10,753 bases of DNA, from the NCBI GenBank assembly GCA_031281115.1, contig JAITFV010000261.1, positions 1 through 10,753 on the forward strand. Reading direction: 5' to 3'. Made by a program: the position numbers and the translations under genes. The DNA is from Oscillospiraceae bacterium. Lineage in GTDB: Bacteria > Bacillota > Clostridia > Oscillospirales > Ruminococcaceae. Position 1 is the first letter of the stretch; each line of letters opens with the position of its first letter. The notes under the pieces were generated by a model. It worked only from the letters and a program-made list of their open reading frames with translations, was not told the origin of the DNA and did not search any database. Below, piece by piece: positions 5,429-10,753 of the stretch.

Positions 5429-6283
5429 CTACTTAACCTTCTTTCGGGTAATAATCTGCGCGGTAATGTTCAGAATCATGATAATTACGAACAAAACTAT
5501 ACCGGTCGCGAAAAGTGCCTGCTGATGCTGACCGGAGGCGTAGCTCATTTCTATACCTATATTAGTTGTGAGGGTTCTCACAGAGTCTAAAATTGACTCC
5601 GGTAAAGCCACGGCGTTTCCGAGTACCATAATAACCACCATCGTTTCACCGACAGCGCGTCCGATGCCTAAAATAACCCCGGCAACTATGCCTGACTTTG
5701 CAGCGGGGAGCTGAACCCGCAGAATCGTCTGCCAGTGCGTCATGCCAAGCGCCAACGCCCCTTCTTTATATGTACGGGGTTGTGCTATAATCGAAACCTC
5801 GGAAATACTTATAATAGTGGGCAGAATCATAATTCCGAGAACAACAGAACCCGCAAGTATGCTCATTCCCAGCCCCCCAAAATGATTGCTGATTGCAGGG
5901 ACAATGAAAATCATACCCCAAAATCCGTACACAACAGAGGGAATCCCTGCCAGCAGTTGAATCGCAGGTCTGAACACGGTTCTCATCGGTGCCGGCGCGA
6001 ATTCAGCCATAAATATACTGCAGCAGATTCCCACCGGAATTCCGATTAATGCCGCGCCGAGCGTAACCGAAACAGTGCCGACAATCATCGGGAAAATCCC
6101 GAACTGCCCTTGCCCGGGCGACCAGTTCATACCGAAGGTAAAGCTGAACAAACCGACTTCGGCAATCAGCGGCATTCCGCTGACGAAGATAAAAACAGTA
6201 ATTATTACAAGCGCGGATATAGTCGATAAGGCAAGCGTAAAGAATACCCCGCCCGATAATTTCTCTCTAATCTTCTTCATCAT
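5429..6283 (-). CDS. pstC: Phosphate ABC transporter permease PstC
   Basis: This is the second permease of the phosphate importer. It has 284 residues with an N-terminal membrane helix (about 14-36) and several further hydrophobic spans. The coupling loop ALALGMTHWQTILRVQLPAAKSG lies near 176-198. GRAVGET near 207-213 keeps the Arg and Glu known to matter in E. coli PstC. The gene overlaps the end of pstS by 17 nt. Two successive ATGs (6283 and 6280) follow GGGGAAGGG. The second has the better SD spacing, so the true start may be 6280. Tight packing points to a single polycistronic transcript. Confidence 0.93.
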   Translation of the reverse strand: MMKKIREKLSGGVFFTLALSTISALVIITVFIFVSGMPLIAEVGLFSFTFGMNWSPGQGQFGIFPMIVGTVSVTLGAALIGIPVGICCSIFMAEFAPAPMRTVFRPAIQLLAGIPSVVYGFWGMIFIVPAISNHFGGLGMSILAGSVVLGIMILPTIISISEVSIIAQPRTYKEGALALGMTHWQTILRVQLPAAKSGIVAGVILGIGRAVGETMVVIMVLGNAVALPESILDSVRTLTTNIGIEMSYASGQHQQALFATGIVLFVIIMILNITAQIITRKKVK

Positions 6284-7121
6284 TTACCCTTCCCCTGATG
6301 GAAATTAAACCTTCAGCCATTAGTATTTCCTGCCCTTCATCGGAAAGAACAAAATCAATAAAGTGCCGCGTCGGGCTTCCCGGTTCCGGTTCTTTCGCAG
6401 AAACAAATAAAAACGCTCTGAAAAGCTCATACTCGCCGCTCAGAACATTTTTCTGTGTCGGCGCAACGCCGCCTAAACTCAAAGCCTTAACATCGCTCAT
6501 GCCGGGCTGCGGTTCTGCAAGCCCGAGCGAAATAAAGCCAATCGTGTCCCGGTTTCCCGAAACCAATTGTCTGATTGCGCCGTTAGAATTTTGCACAACC
6601 GCTCTCTGCGATATAAACTCGTCTGCCATAACAAGCTCCTGAAACGCGCCCCGCGTTCCCGAACCTTCTTCACGGGCGATGATGTGAATTCTCGCGTCAT
6701 GCCCGCCGACTTCGCTCCAGTTGGTTATACTGCGGGTATAAATATCACGAACTTGCTGTATTGATAAATTATCGACAGGGTTGTCCGGGTGGATGATAAT
6801 CGCCAATCCGTCTAAGGCAATCTCAACTGACCATAAATCCTGCTCTTCCTCCGTCAGAGAGCGCGACAGCATACCGATTTCAGCGATTTCATTCCGCACA
6901 GCCCTTATTCCTGCCGAAGAACCTCCGCCTTGAATGCCGACAATGTGGTTCGGGTACAGAAATCTATACTCTTCAACTAAAATCTCAACATACGGATGAA
7001 CCGAGGTAGAACCGGCGGCAATCACGCGGGTGGTTTTTTCTTCACTGCTGCCGTTCTCTGCACATGCAGAAAGCACAGACATCGAAATAATAACTATTGC
7101 TGCAATTATCAATCGTTTCAT
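6267..7121 (-). CDS. pstS: Phosphate-binding lipoprotein PstS
   Basis: This extracellular substrate-binding subunit captures phosphate and delivers it to PstCA. The 284-residue precursor has a lysine/arginine start, a hydrophobic signal segment and a lipobox LSAC with Cys20 as the lipidated residue, so it is membrane-anchored in a Gram-positive envelope. Pocket motifs are visible: AGSTSVHP (36-43), GGGSSAGI (65-72) and REEGSGTRGAF (150-160), matching the Arg, Ser, Gly and Thr ligands of the family. The usual ADIG aspartate is glutamate here (IAEIGMLSR, Glu81). The ATG at 7121 lies 3 nt after the stop of the upstream ATPase with only a weak SD, which suggests translational coupling. pstS is second in the operon, not first as is usual. 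Confidence 0.93.
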   Translation of the reverse strand: MKRLIIAAIVIISMSVLSACAENGSSEEKTTRVIAAGSTSVHPYVEILVEEYRFLYPNHIVGIQGGGSSAGIRAVRNEIAEIGMLSRSLTEEEQDLWSVEIALDGLAIIIHPDNPVDNLSIQQVRDIYTRSITNWSEVGGHDARIHIIAREEGSGTRGAFQELVMADEFISQRAVVQNSNGAIRQLVSGNRDTIGFISLGLAEPQPGMSDVKALSLGGVAPTQKNVLSGEYELFRAFLFVSAKEPEPGSPTRHFIDFVLSDEGQEILMAEGLISIRGRVNDEED

Positions 7122-7124
7122 ATT

Positions 7125-7907
7125 CTATCCGAATCTTCCTGTAATATAATCTTCTGTTCTTTTATCTTTAGGGTTGGAAAACATAAGCGAAGTAGCGGAG
7201 TACTCGACTAACCGACCGATTTTCTTATCGTCAATCATCATGAACATGGACATATCCGACACTCGAATCGCCTGCTCCATATTGTGCGTGACTATTATAA
7301 TCGTGTATTTTTTCGCAAGCTCCAGCATAAGCCCTTCAATTTTCATGGTTGATTCAGGGTCAAGAGCGGAACAGGACTCATCCATTAATATAACCTCGGG
7401 GTTCACCGCCAAAGCGCGAGCGATGCAAAGCCGTTGCTGCGCTCCCGCTGACAGCTCCTGCGCCGGCTTTTTTAATATATCTTTTACTTCGTCCCACAGC
7501 GCGACCTGCGTCAGGCAGGTTTCAGTTATTTCAGCAAGTTTTTCTCTGCTTTTTGTGCCGTGACTCTTTGGTCCCATGATGATATTTTCATAAATACTCA
7601 CCGGGAATACATTAGGTTTTTGAAAAACCATGCCGATTTTTTTTCTCACATCTACAACATAGGTGTTTTTCCCGTAAATCGGCTTCTTATCAAGAAAAGC
7701 CTCGCCTTCAATGCGGGCAGACGGGATTAAATCATTCATGCGGTTAAAAAGCCGCAAAAGCGAAGATTTCCCGCAGCCCGACGGCCCGATAATCGCCGTA
7801 ATCGCCTTCTCCGGAATCCCCGCCGTTATATCCCCCAACGCATGAAAACTTCCGTAATAAAGGTTTAAATCCTTTGTTTTGATTTTACTTTTCCGGGATT
7901 TCCCCAT
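7125..7907 (-). CDS. pstB: PstB-like ATPase with intact Walker motifs and degenerate signature
   Basis: This is a 260-residue ATPase of the phosphate importer and the first gene of the operon. Walker [10 protein letters not shown] (41-49), Q-loop VFQKP (Gln96), Walker B ILMDES (Asp176, Glu177), D-loop SALD and H-loop THN (His208) are all intact. The signature that should read LSGGQ is LSAGA (152-156), with Ala for the third-position Gly and Ala for Gln; the Ser and the fourth-position Gly remain. This is the mirror image of the defects in the last gene of the operon. Together they fit a heterodimer in which this protein binds and hydrolyses ATP against the other subunit's LSGGQ. The ATG at 7907 has only a weak SD (GGCGGT, about 12 nt upstream). 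It ends 3 nt before pstS. Confidence 0.92.
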   Translation of the reverse strand: MGKSRKSKIKTKDLNLYYGSFHALGDITAGIPEKAITAIIGPSGCGKSSLLRLFNRMNDLIPSARIEGEAFLDKKPIYGKNTYVVDVRKKIGMVFQKPNVFPVSIYENIIMGPKSHGTKSREKLAEITETCLTQVALWDEVKDILKKPAQELSAGAQQRLCIARALAVNPEVILMDESCSALDPESTMKIEGLMLELAKKYTIIIVTHNMEQAIRVSDMSMFMMIDDKKIGRLVEYSATSLMFSNPKDKRTEDYITGRFG

Positions 7908-7960
7908 CTTTTGTTTTACCGCCGTTCGTAATATTATTACATTTTTTTACAACCTTTATA

Positions 7961-7989
7961 AGTATAGCAAAAAAAAGCACACTTTGCAA
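7961..7989 (-). promoter_or_regulatory. Probable pst operon promoter
   Basis: On the minus strand TTGCAA (7989-7984), a 17-bp spacer and TATACT (7966-7961) form a good sigma-A promoter, predicting a start near 7954 and a leader of about 47 nt before the pstB-like ATG. I do not see clear repeated PhoP-type TTAACA direct repeats, so phosphate control cannot be read from the sequence. A 12-nt palindrome TTTAGTACTAAA lies just upstream at 7994-8005. Confidence 0.6.
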
Positions 7990-8043
7990 GTAGTTTAGTA
8001 CTAAAAAATTTAAAATTATTTAGAATAAAAAATAAAAAATCTA

Positions 8044-8072
8044 TTGACAAACCCAAAATATTATGTTAGAAT
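8044..8072 (+). promoter_or_regulatory. Strong rplJ-rplL promoter with AT-rich upstream element
   Basis: TTGACA (8044-8049), a 17-bp spacer and TAGAAT (8067-8072) give a near-consensus sigma-A promoter with a start near 8079. The 35 bases upstream (about 8004-8040) are almost pure A/T, like the UP elements of ribosomal promoters. It diverges from the pst promoter. Confidence 0.8.
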
Positions 8073-8103
8073 GACAGTGCTGTTCTAAAGACAGCAGGTG
8101 ATG

Positions 8104-8135
8104 ACAATGGACAATGTACAATTGACAGTGTACAA
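8104..8135. repeat. TGACAAT-type repeat inside the L10 leader
   Basis: The block contains repeated (G/T)GACAAT-like and TACAA units. Its 17-nt core ACAATGTACAATTGACA (8111-8127) recurs exactly at 8800-8816, downstream of rplJ. It occupies the variable arm of the L10 leader. Confidence 0.6.
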
Positions 8136-8215
8136 ATGTGCAGTTATCGTAAATCCTGCCGAGGAATGGGATAATACGAACGGACGCGCACTGCGCGCTC
8201 TTGCAAGTATTTTTT

Positions 8216-8247
8216 CCTTTTCCTGCCGGAAAAGGTTTTCTTGTTTT
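8216..8247 (+). terminator. Attenuator terminator of the L10 leader
   Basis: CCTTTTCC (8216-8223) pairs perfectly with GGAAAAGG (8228-8235) around TGCC, followed by TTTTCTTGTTTT. It lies about 33 nt before the rplJ ATG, the place expected for L10-controlled premature termination. Confidence 0.82.
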
Positions 8248-8279
8248 ATACGGACAGTAATAAATATAAGGAGGAACTC

Positions 8280-8789
8280 ATGCCGAGTAAAAAGATTTTA
8301 CAGGAAAAAGAGCAGTTTGTTGATGATTTAGCTGCAAAGTTAAAGAATTCTGCCTGCGGTGTAATGGTTGATTACATGGGAATTGATGTCACTAACGATA
8401 CAAAGCTGCGTAAAGATTTACGTGAAGCGAATATTGAATACTTCGTAGTAAAGAACACGCTCTTAAAGCGCGCACTTGAAAAAGCGGGAATTTCAGGCTT
8501 AGACGAGCATCTTGAGGGACCTACGGCTATCGGGCTTTGCGCTGATGACTTGATAGCGGCGCCGAAACTGTTGTACAAGCAGGTCGAAGCATCAAAAGGC
8601 GCGTATAAAATCAAAGCGGGCTTCATGGAAGGCGCGGCGGTAGACGCGGGTGTAATTGAAGAATACGCGAAACTTCCGAGCAAGGAAGAACTCGTGGCGA
8701 AATTACTCTTCATGCTGCAATCACCTATGCAGAGAATGGCAATCGCAATCAGTGAAATCGCAAAGAAAAACGAAGAAGGCGCGGCGTGA
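8280..8789 (+). CDS. rplJ: 50S ribosomal protein L10
   Basis: L10 forms the base of the ribosomal stalk and carries L7/L12 dimers, which recruit translational GTPases. The 169-residue length is normal. The N-terminal rRNA-binding domain includes GVMVDYMGIDVTNDTKLRKDLR and the family block VVKNTLLKRALEKAG (about 60-74). The C-terminal helix LLFMLQSPMQRMAIAISEIAKK (about 141-162) is the L7/L12-binding spine. I chose the ATG at 8280 because AAGGAGG (8268-8274) sits 5 nt upstream; a longer TTG-initiated frame begins inside the attenuator region. Its promoter, leader and attenuator precede it and rplL follows. rplK-rplA are not upstream; the divergent pst operon is. Confidence 0.96.
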   Translation: MPSKKILQEKEQFVDDLAAKLKNSACGVMVDYMGIDVTNDTKLRKDLREANIEYFVVKNTLLKRALEKAGISGLDEHLEGPTAIGLCADDLIAAPKLLYKQVEASKGAYKIKAGFMEGAAVDAGVIEEYAKLPSKEELVAKLLFMLQSPMQRMAIAISEIAKKNEEGAA

Positions 8790-8790
8790 C

Positions 8791-8836
8791 GGACAATTAA
8801 CAATGTACAATTGACAATTGACAATTTACAATTACG
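8791..8836. repeat. TGACAAT heptamer-type repeat between rplJ and rplL
   Basis: The rplJ-rplL spacer contains GGACAATTAACAAT, then two TTGACAA units and TTTACAATTA, a run of imperfect 7-nt repeats. It shares an exact 17-nt core with the L10 leader copy (8800-8816 and 8111-8127). The motif has many internal ACAATTG palindromic hexamers. Confidence 0.65.
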
Positions 8837-8882
8837 CACAAACCTAACAGATTTACACATTTATTAACAGGAGGAAAATAAA

Positions 8883-9260
8883 ATGGCATCAGAAAAAATA
8901 ACCGCAATGGTAGAAGAGGTAAAAACTCTTACGGTTTTGGAACTCAATGAATTAGTAAAAGCTCTTGAAGAAGAATTCGGCGTATCCGCAGCAGCAATGG
9001 TAGCGAGCGGTCCTGCGGCAGGCGCAGGCGCGGCGGCGGCTGAAGAAAAGACAGAATTTGATGTAATGCTCATGGGCTTCGGCGACGCGAAAATGAACGT
9101 TATAAAAGCTGTTAAAGACCTCTGCGGTCTCGGACTCAAGGAAGCGAAAGACTTTGTTGAAGCGGCTCCGAGAGCTGTTAAAGAAGGTGTTTCCAAGACC
9201 GAAGCAGAAGAACTTCAGAAGAAACTTCAAGAAGCCGGCGCGACTGTTGAATTAAAATAA
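8883..9260 (+). CDS. rplL: 50S ribosomal protein L7/L12
   Basis: L7/L12 is the multicopy stalk protein that recruits and stimulates translation factors. The 125 residues show the standard order: an N-terminal dimerisation helix region ([34 protein letters not shown]), an alanine/glycine-rich flexible hinge (about 38-54), and the C-terminal factor-binding domain with [24 protein letters not shown] (about 82-105). AGGAGG (8869-8874) lies 8 nt before the ATG. It is cotranscribed with rplJ under the L10 leader. A strong terminator follows at 9316, and rpoB is not downstream, which differs from the common rplJL-rpoBC order. Confidence 0.97.
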   Translation: MASEKITAMVEEVKTLTVLELNELVKALEEEFGVSAAAMVASGPAAGAGAAAAEEKTEFDVMLMGFGDAKMNVIKAVKDLCGLGLKEAKDFVEAAPRAVKEGVSKTEAEELQKKLQEAGATVELK

Positions 9261-9315
9261 GAGTTTTCAAATAAAACCCCGTCTTGACGAGAGGATGGCG
9301 TAAGAAAATGTTTTC

Positions 9316-9360
9316 AAAACGGTGTAGCCATAAGGTTACGCCGTTTTCTTTGGTTATTTT
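9316..9360 (+). terminator. rplJ-rplL operon terminator
   Basis: AAAACGGTGTAGCC (9316-9329) pairs with GGTTACGCCGTTTT (9334-9347) around ATAA, with two G-U or mismatched positions, followed by CTTTGGTTATTTT. It lies 55 nt past the rplL stop. Confidence 0.8.
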
Positions 9361-9397
9361 GGGGAGCAATAAAAATTAATACAAACACCATGCTTGA

Positions 9398-9415
9398 GCG
9401 CTGTTGCAACAGCGC
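9398..9415. repeat. 18-nt palindrome shared with the window start
   Basis: GCGCTGTTGCAACAGCGC is a perfect palindrome. With its GCTTG flank it matches the first hairpin at 22-43, which differs by one base in the centre. No T-run follows, so it is not an obvious terminator. Confidence 0.55.
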
Positions 9416-9420
9416 CATCC

Positions 9421-9436
9421 CTAAAATCCAATAAAC
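9421..9436. repeat. 16-nt dispersed repeat half-arm
   Basis: CTAAAATCCAATAAAC is identical to 3726-3741, where it forms the left arm of a perfect hairpin. Here the partner arm is missing. The rest of the 9361-9480 spacer shows no ORF or other structure that I can support. Confidence 0.5.
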
Positions 9437-9481
9437 CACAAAGAATTACCTACTGTTTGCTTCCAAAGTAATAATATTTTA

Positions 9482-9511
9482 TTGACAAAAGCATACAAAA
9501 TATAGTATAAT
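9482..9511 (+). promoter_or_regulatory. Promoter of the LRR lipoprotein gene
   Basis: TTGACA (9482-9487), an 18-bp spacer and TATAAT (9506-9511) form a near-perfect sigma-A promoter, giving a leader of about 30 nt. The SD-like GCGAGG (9535-9540) sits 6 nt before the ATG at 9547. Expression independent of rplJL is expected. Confidence 0.8.
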
Positions 9512-9546
9512 TTAAGTGTGACTTTGAACAAGAAGCGAGGTAAAAC

Positions 9547-10356
9547 ATGAGAAATAGCATTATATTGTTGCTTATTGTGGTATTTCTGCTTACAGCTTGC
9601 GGCAACACCGAGTCGGAAACATTCCCCGAACCAGAGCCCGAGTTTATGCAAACAGATGAAACGTCCGAATTTGATATTCCCGACTTCATAACTATTAAAA
9701 ACGAACAAATAAGCACGAGATTAAAAATTCTTGATTTAAATAACATGGAACTCACTGATGTTGATATAGAACCCTTAAAATATATGATTAATTTAACAGA
9801 GCTGTATTTATGGGATAATAAAATCTATGATATAACCCCGCTTAGCGGATTGACGGAGTTAACGGTTTTAAATCTGGGAGGAAATGAAATCGCTGATATA
9901 ACTCCGATAAAAGAATTAATAAACTTGCAAATCCTGTATTTATGGGGAAATAAAATAAGGAATATATCTGCGCTTGAAAATTTAGAAAATTTAACAGAAT
10001 TACGAATGCAAAACAATCAAATCCGTGATATAACCCCGCTCAGCGGATTAAAGGATTTAACCGAATTGTGGTTACACATAAATATAATCAGTGATTTAAC
10101 TCCACTTGTCGATTTAACAAACTTAACAACTTTATATTTGAGAACAAATCAAATCCGTGATATAACGCCACTCAACGGATTAATAAATTTAGAAGTGTTA
10201 TACATACAGTGTAATAATGTTATTGACATATCGCCTCTTGTAGGATTAACAAATTTAAAAGATTTGCGTTTAAACGGGAATTCTATAAGAGACAAGAGCC
10301 CCTTAGACGAACTGGTAAATCTTTCGGTAACCATATTTAATTGCGATTGTCATTAG
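9547..10356 (+). CDS. Leucine-rich-repeat surface lipoprotein
   Basis: This 269-residue predicted lipoprotein has a signal segment ending in the lipobox LLTAC (Cys18), then an acidic linker rich in Glu and Pro (about 19-45). The rest is a ladder of 22-residue leucine-rich repeats of the SDS22/internalin kind with consensus LTxLxLxxNxIxDITPLxGLxN. I count eight regular units from about residue 83, one looser unit before them and a truncated last unit ending NCDCH. Such domains bind proteins or glycans; the ligand cannot be inferred. No LPXTG, transmembrane tail or catalytic domain is present. Two terminal cysteines might cap the solenoid. Several units are nearly identical in DNA, so unit number may vary by recombination. 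The gene has its own promoter, and its stop lies in a long inverted repeat. Confidence 0.88.
   Translation: MRNSIILLLIVVFLLTACGNTESETFPEPEPEFMQTDETSEFDIPDFITIKNEQISTRLKILDLNNMELTDVDIEPLKYMINLTELYLWDNKIYDITPLSGLTELTVLNLGGNEIADITPIKELINLQILYLWGNKIRNISALENLENLTELRMQNNQIRDITPLSGLKDLTELWLHINIISDLTPLVDLTNLTTLYLRTNQIRDITPLNGLINLEVLYIQCNNVIDISPLVGLTNLKDLRLNGNSIRDKSPLDELVNLSVTIFNCDCH
9823..10185 (+). repeat. Near-identical DNA repeats inside the LRR gene
   Basis: A segment encoding I(R/Y)DITPL(S/N)G recurs at 9823, 10021 and 10153, spaced 198 and 132 nt, exact multiples of the 66-nt LRR unit. ATCCGTGATATAAC is shared by the last two, and the first two share GATATAACCCCGCT. In-frame gain or loss of units by recombination is therefore possible. 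Confidence 0.7.
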
Positions 10357-10515
10357 ACTTCTTGCGTAACTCGTTTGCGGTAGAATTTTCGGCAAATTTT
10401 CCACCCTGCTTCGTTAAAATTTTTCGCAAGGCACGAAGCATTACGAAAAATTTTGCCTCGCGTGACGAAAAAATTTACTCGAAAATCCACTCGCTCAGAG
10501 TTACGCAAAAAGTCT
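10355..10515. repeat. Large imperfect inverted repeat of about 160 bp
   Basis: The outer arms AGACTTCTTGCGTAACTC (10355-10372) and GAGTTACGCAAAAAGTCT (10498-10515) are complementary at 17 of 18 positions. Pairing continues inward imperfectly (GAATTTTCG near 10383 with CGAAAATC near 10480). Inside, TGCTTCG (10408-10414) pairs with CGAAGCA (10434-10440) and AAAATTTTTCG pairs with CGAAAAATTTT. Positions 10434-10457 match 149-172 at 23 of 24 bases. No transposase is present. It resembles a MITE-like or structured dispersed element and fills almost all the space between the LRR gene and the next gene. Confidence 0.7.
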
Positions 10516-10546
10516 ATTAAATCAATTTATTATAAGGAGAACCATC

Positions 10547-10753
10547 ATGACCCCAATCGAAAAACTTAAAAAGTGCTACGATAGCATTAAAGAAAGAATC
10601 CCTTTCAAGCCGAAGGTCGCGATTATCCTTGGCTCCGGGCTTGGCGAACTCGCTGATGAAATCGATGCCGCCGCAACCATAGATTACAGCGAGATAGACG
10701 GCTTTCCGCAATCCACGGTTATCGGACACAAAGGCCGCTTCGTCTTCGGGAGA
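10547..10753 (+). CDS. punA: Purine nucleoside phosphorylase, 5' part
   Basis: This enzyme cleaves purine (deoxy)nucleosides with phosphate to free base and (deoxy)ribose-1-phosphate in purine salvage. Only the first 69 codons are in the window. They read [16 protein letters not shown], then the phosphate-binding motif [15 protein letters not shown] (about 25-39) and [17 protein letters not shown] (about 52-68), the two signature blocks of the trimeric PNP family. AAGGAG (10534-10539) lies 7 nt before the ATG. The gene is intact to the edge of the window. The large inverted repeat lies directly upstream. No clear separate promoter is visible. It is unrelated in pathway to the LRR gene before it. 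Confidence 0.9.
   Translation, partial: MTPIEKLKKCYDSIKERIPFKPKVAIILGSGLGELADEIDAAATIDYSEIDGFPQSTVIGHKGRFVFGR

Larger units (their letters stand above)
8079..8247 (+). ncRNA. L10 leader (autoregulatory ribosomal protein leader)
   Basis: The 5' leader of rplJ has the hallmarks of the Firmicutes L10 leader. AGACAGCAGGTG (8089-8100) pairs through CAGG with CCTGCCGAGG (8154-8163), the conserved internal-loop motif bound by the L10-L12 complex. Between them is a variable arm that here contains a dispersed repeat (8111-8127). A CGCGC/GCGCG stem (8185-8197) and an intrinsic terminator (8216-8247) follow. The family model is that excess L10 complex binds the leader and favours termination. Exact limits are approximate and no covariance search could be run. 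Confidence 0.78.

Noticed and set aside
5735..6049. 104-residue ORF opposite pstC
   Set aside because: It is antisense to a strongly conserved permease and has low-complexity composition; shadow frame.
7920..8045. PhoP box upstream of the pst operon
   Set aside because: The region is very AT-rich and I could not find clear spaced TTAACA-type direct repeats; calling one would be guesswork.
8791..8836. Possible CRISPR array in the rplJ-rplL spacer
   Set aside because: The units are about 7 nt with no unique spacers and no cas genes; this is a short tandem repeat.
8372..8860. 162-residue leftward ORF opposite rplJ
   Set aside because: It is a mirror of the L10 gene in a GC-skewed codon pattern, with no signals of its own.

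Overview
The window looks like a chromosomal segment of a Gram-positive, clostridia-like member of the Bacillota. The evidence is a Firmicutes-type L10 leader with an intrinsic attenuator in front of rplJ-rplL, strong GGAGG-type ribosome binding sites, consensus sigma-A promoters, lipobox-bearing lipoproteins and a B. subtilis-like pst gene set. The genus cannot be named from the sequence. Base composition is moderate in genes and AT-rich between them. Intergenic spaces are rich in inverted repeats and short dispersed repeats.

Layout. Positions 1-290 hold a multi-hairpin repeat element and no convincing gene. Three rightward genes of surface-sugar metabolism follow: a small class I SAM-dependent methyltransferase (291-824), GDP-L-fucose synthase (915-1853) and a GDP-mannose pyrophosphorylase with a C-terminal cupin (1916-3217). 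The GDP-mannose 4,6-dehydratase that would link the last two is not in the window. A terminator near 3241-3275 closes the group. Next is a compact regulatory locus (about 3268-3690): an XRE-family HTH gene with palindromic operator-like sequences, a perfect-consensus divergent promoter pointing left, and the remnant of a small leftward ORF.

Positions 7989-3803 (minus strand) form one phosphate-uptake operon in the unusual order pstB-like, pstS, pstC, pstA, pstB-like, ended by a hairpin terminator that overlaps the last stop codon. No phoU is present. The two ATPases carry complementary defects. The first has intact Walker A, Q-loop, Walker B and H-loop but a degenerate signature (LSAGA). The last has an intact LSGGQ signature but has lost the Walker A lysine, the Q-loop glutamine and the Walker B glutamate. 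In a heterodimer these would make one canonical and one degenerate ATP site, the arrangement known in asymmetric ABC exporters and CFTR but not, to my knowledge, described for a phosphate importer. This is the strongest finding in the window.

Divergent from pst, a strong promoter (8044-8072) drives the L10 leader, its attenuator, rplJ and rplL. The L10 leader and the rplJ-rplL spacer each contain a copy of a TGACAAT-type repeat. After the rplL terminator comes a separately promoted lipoprotein made almost entirely of 22-residue leucine-rich repeats (9547-10356). Its stop codon lies in the arm of a roughly 160-bp imperfect inverted repeat. The window ends inside a purine nucleoside phosphorylase gene (from 10547).
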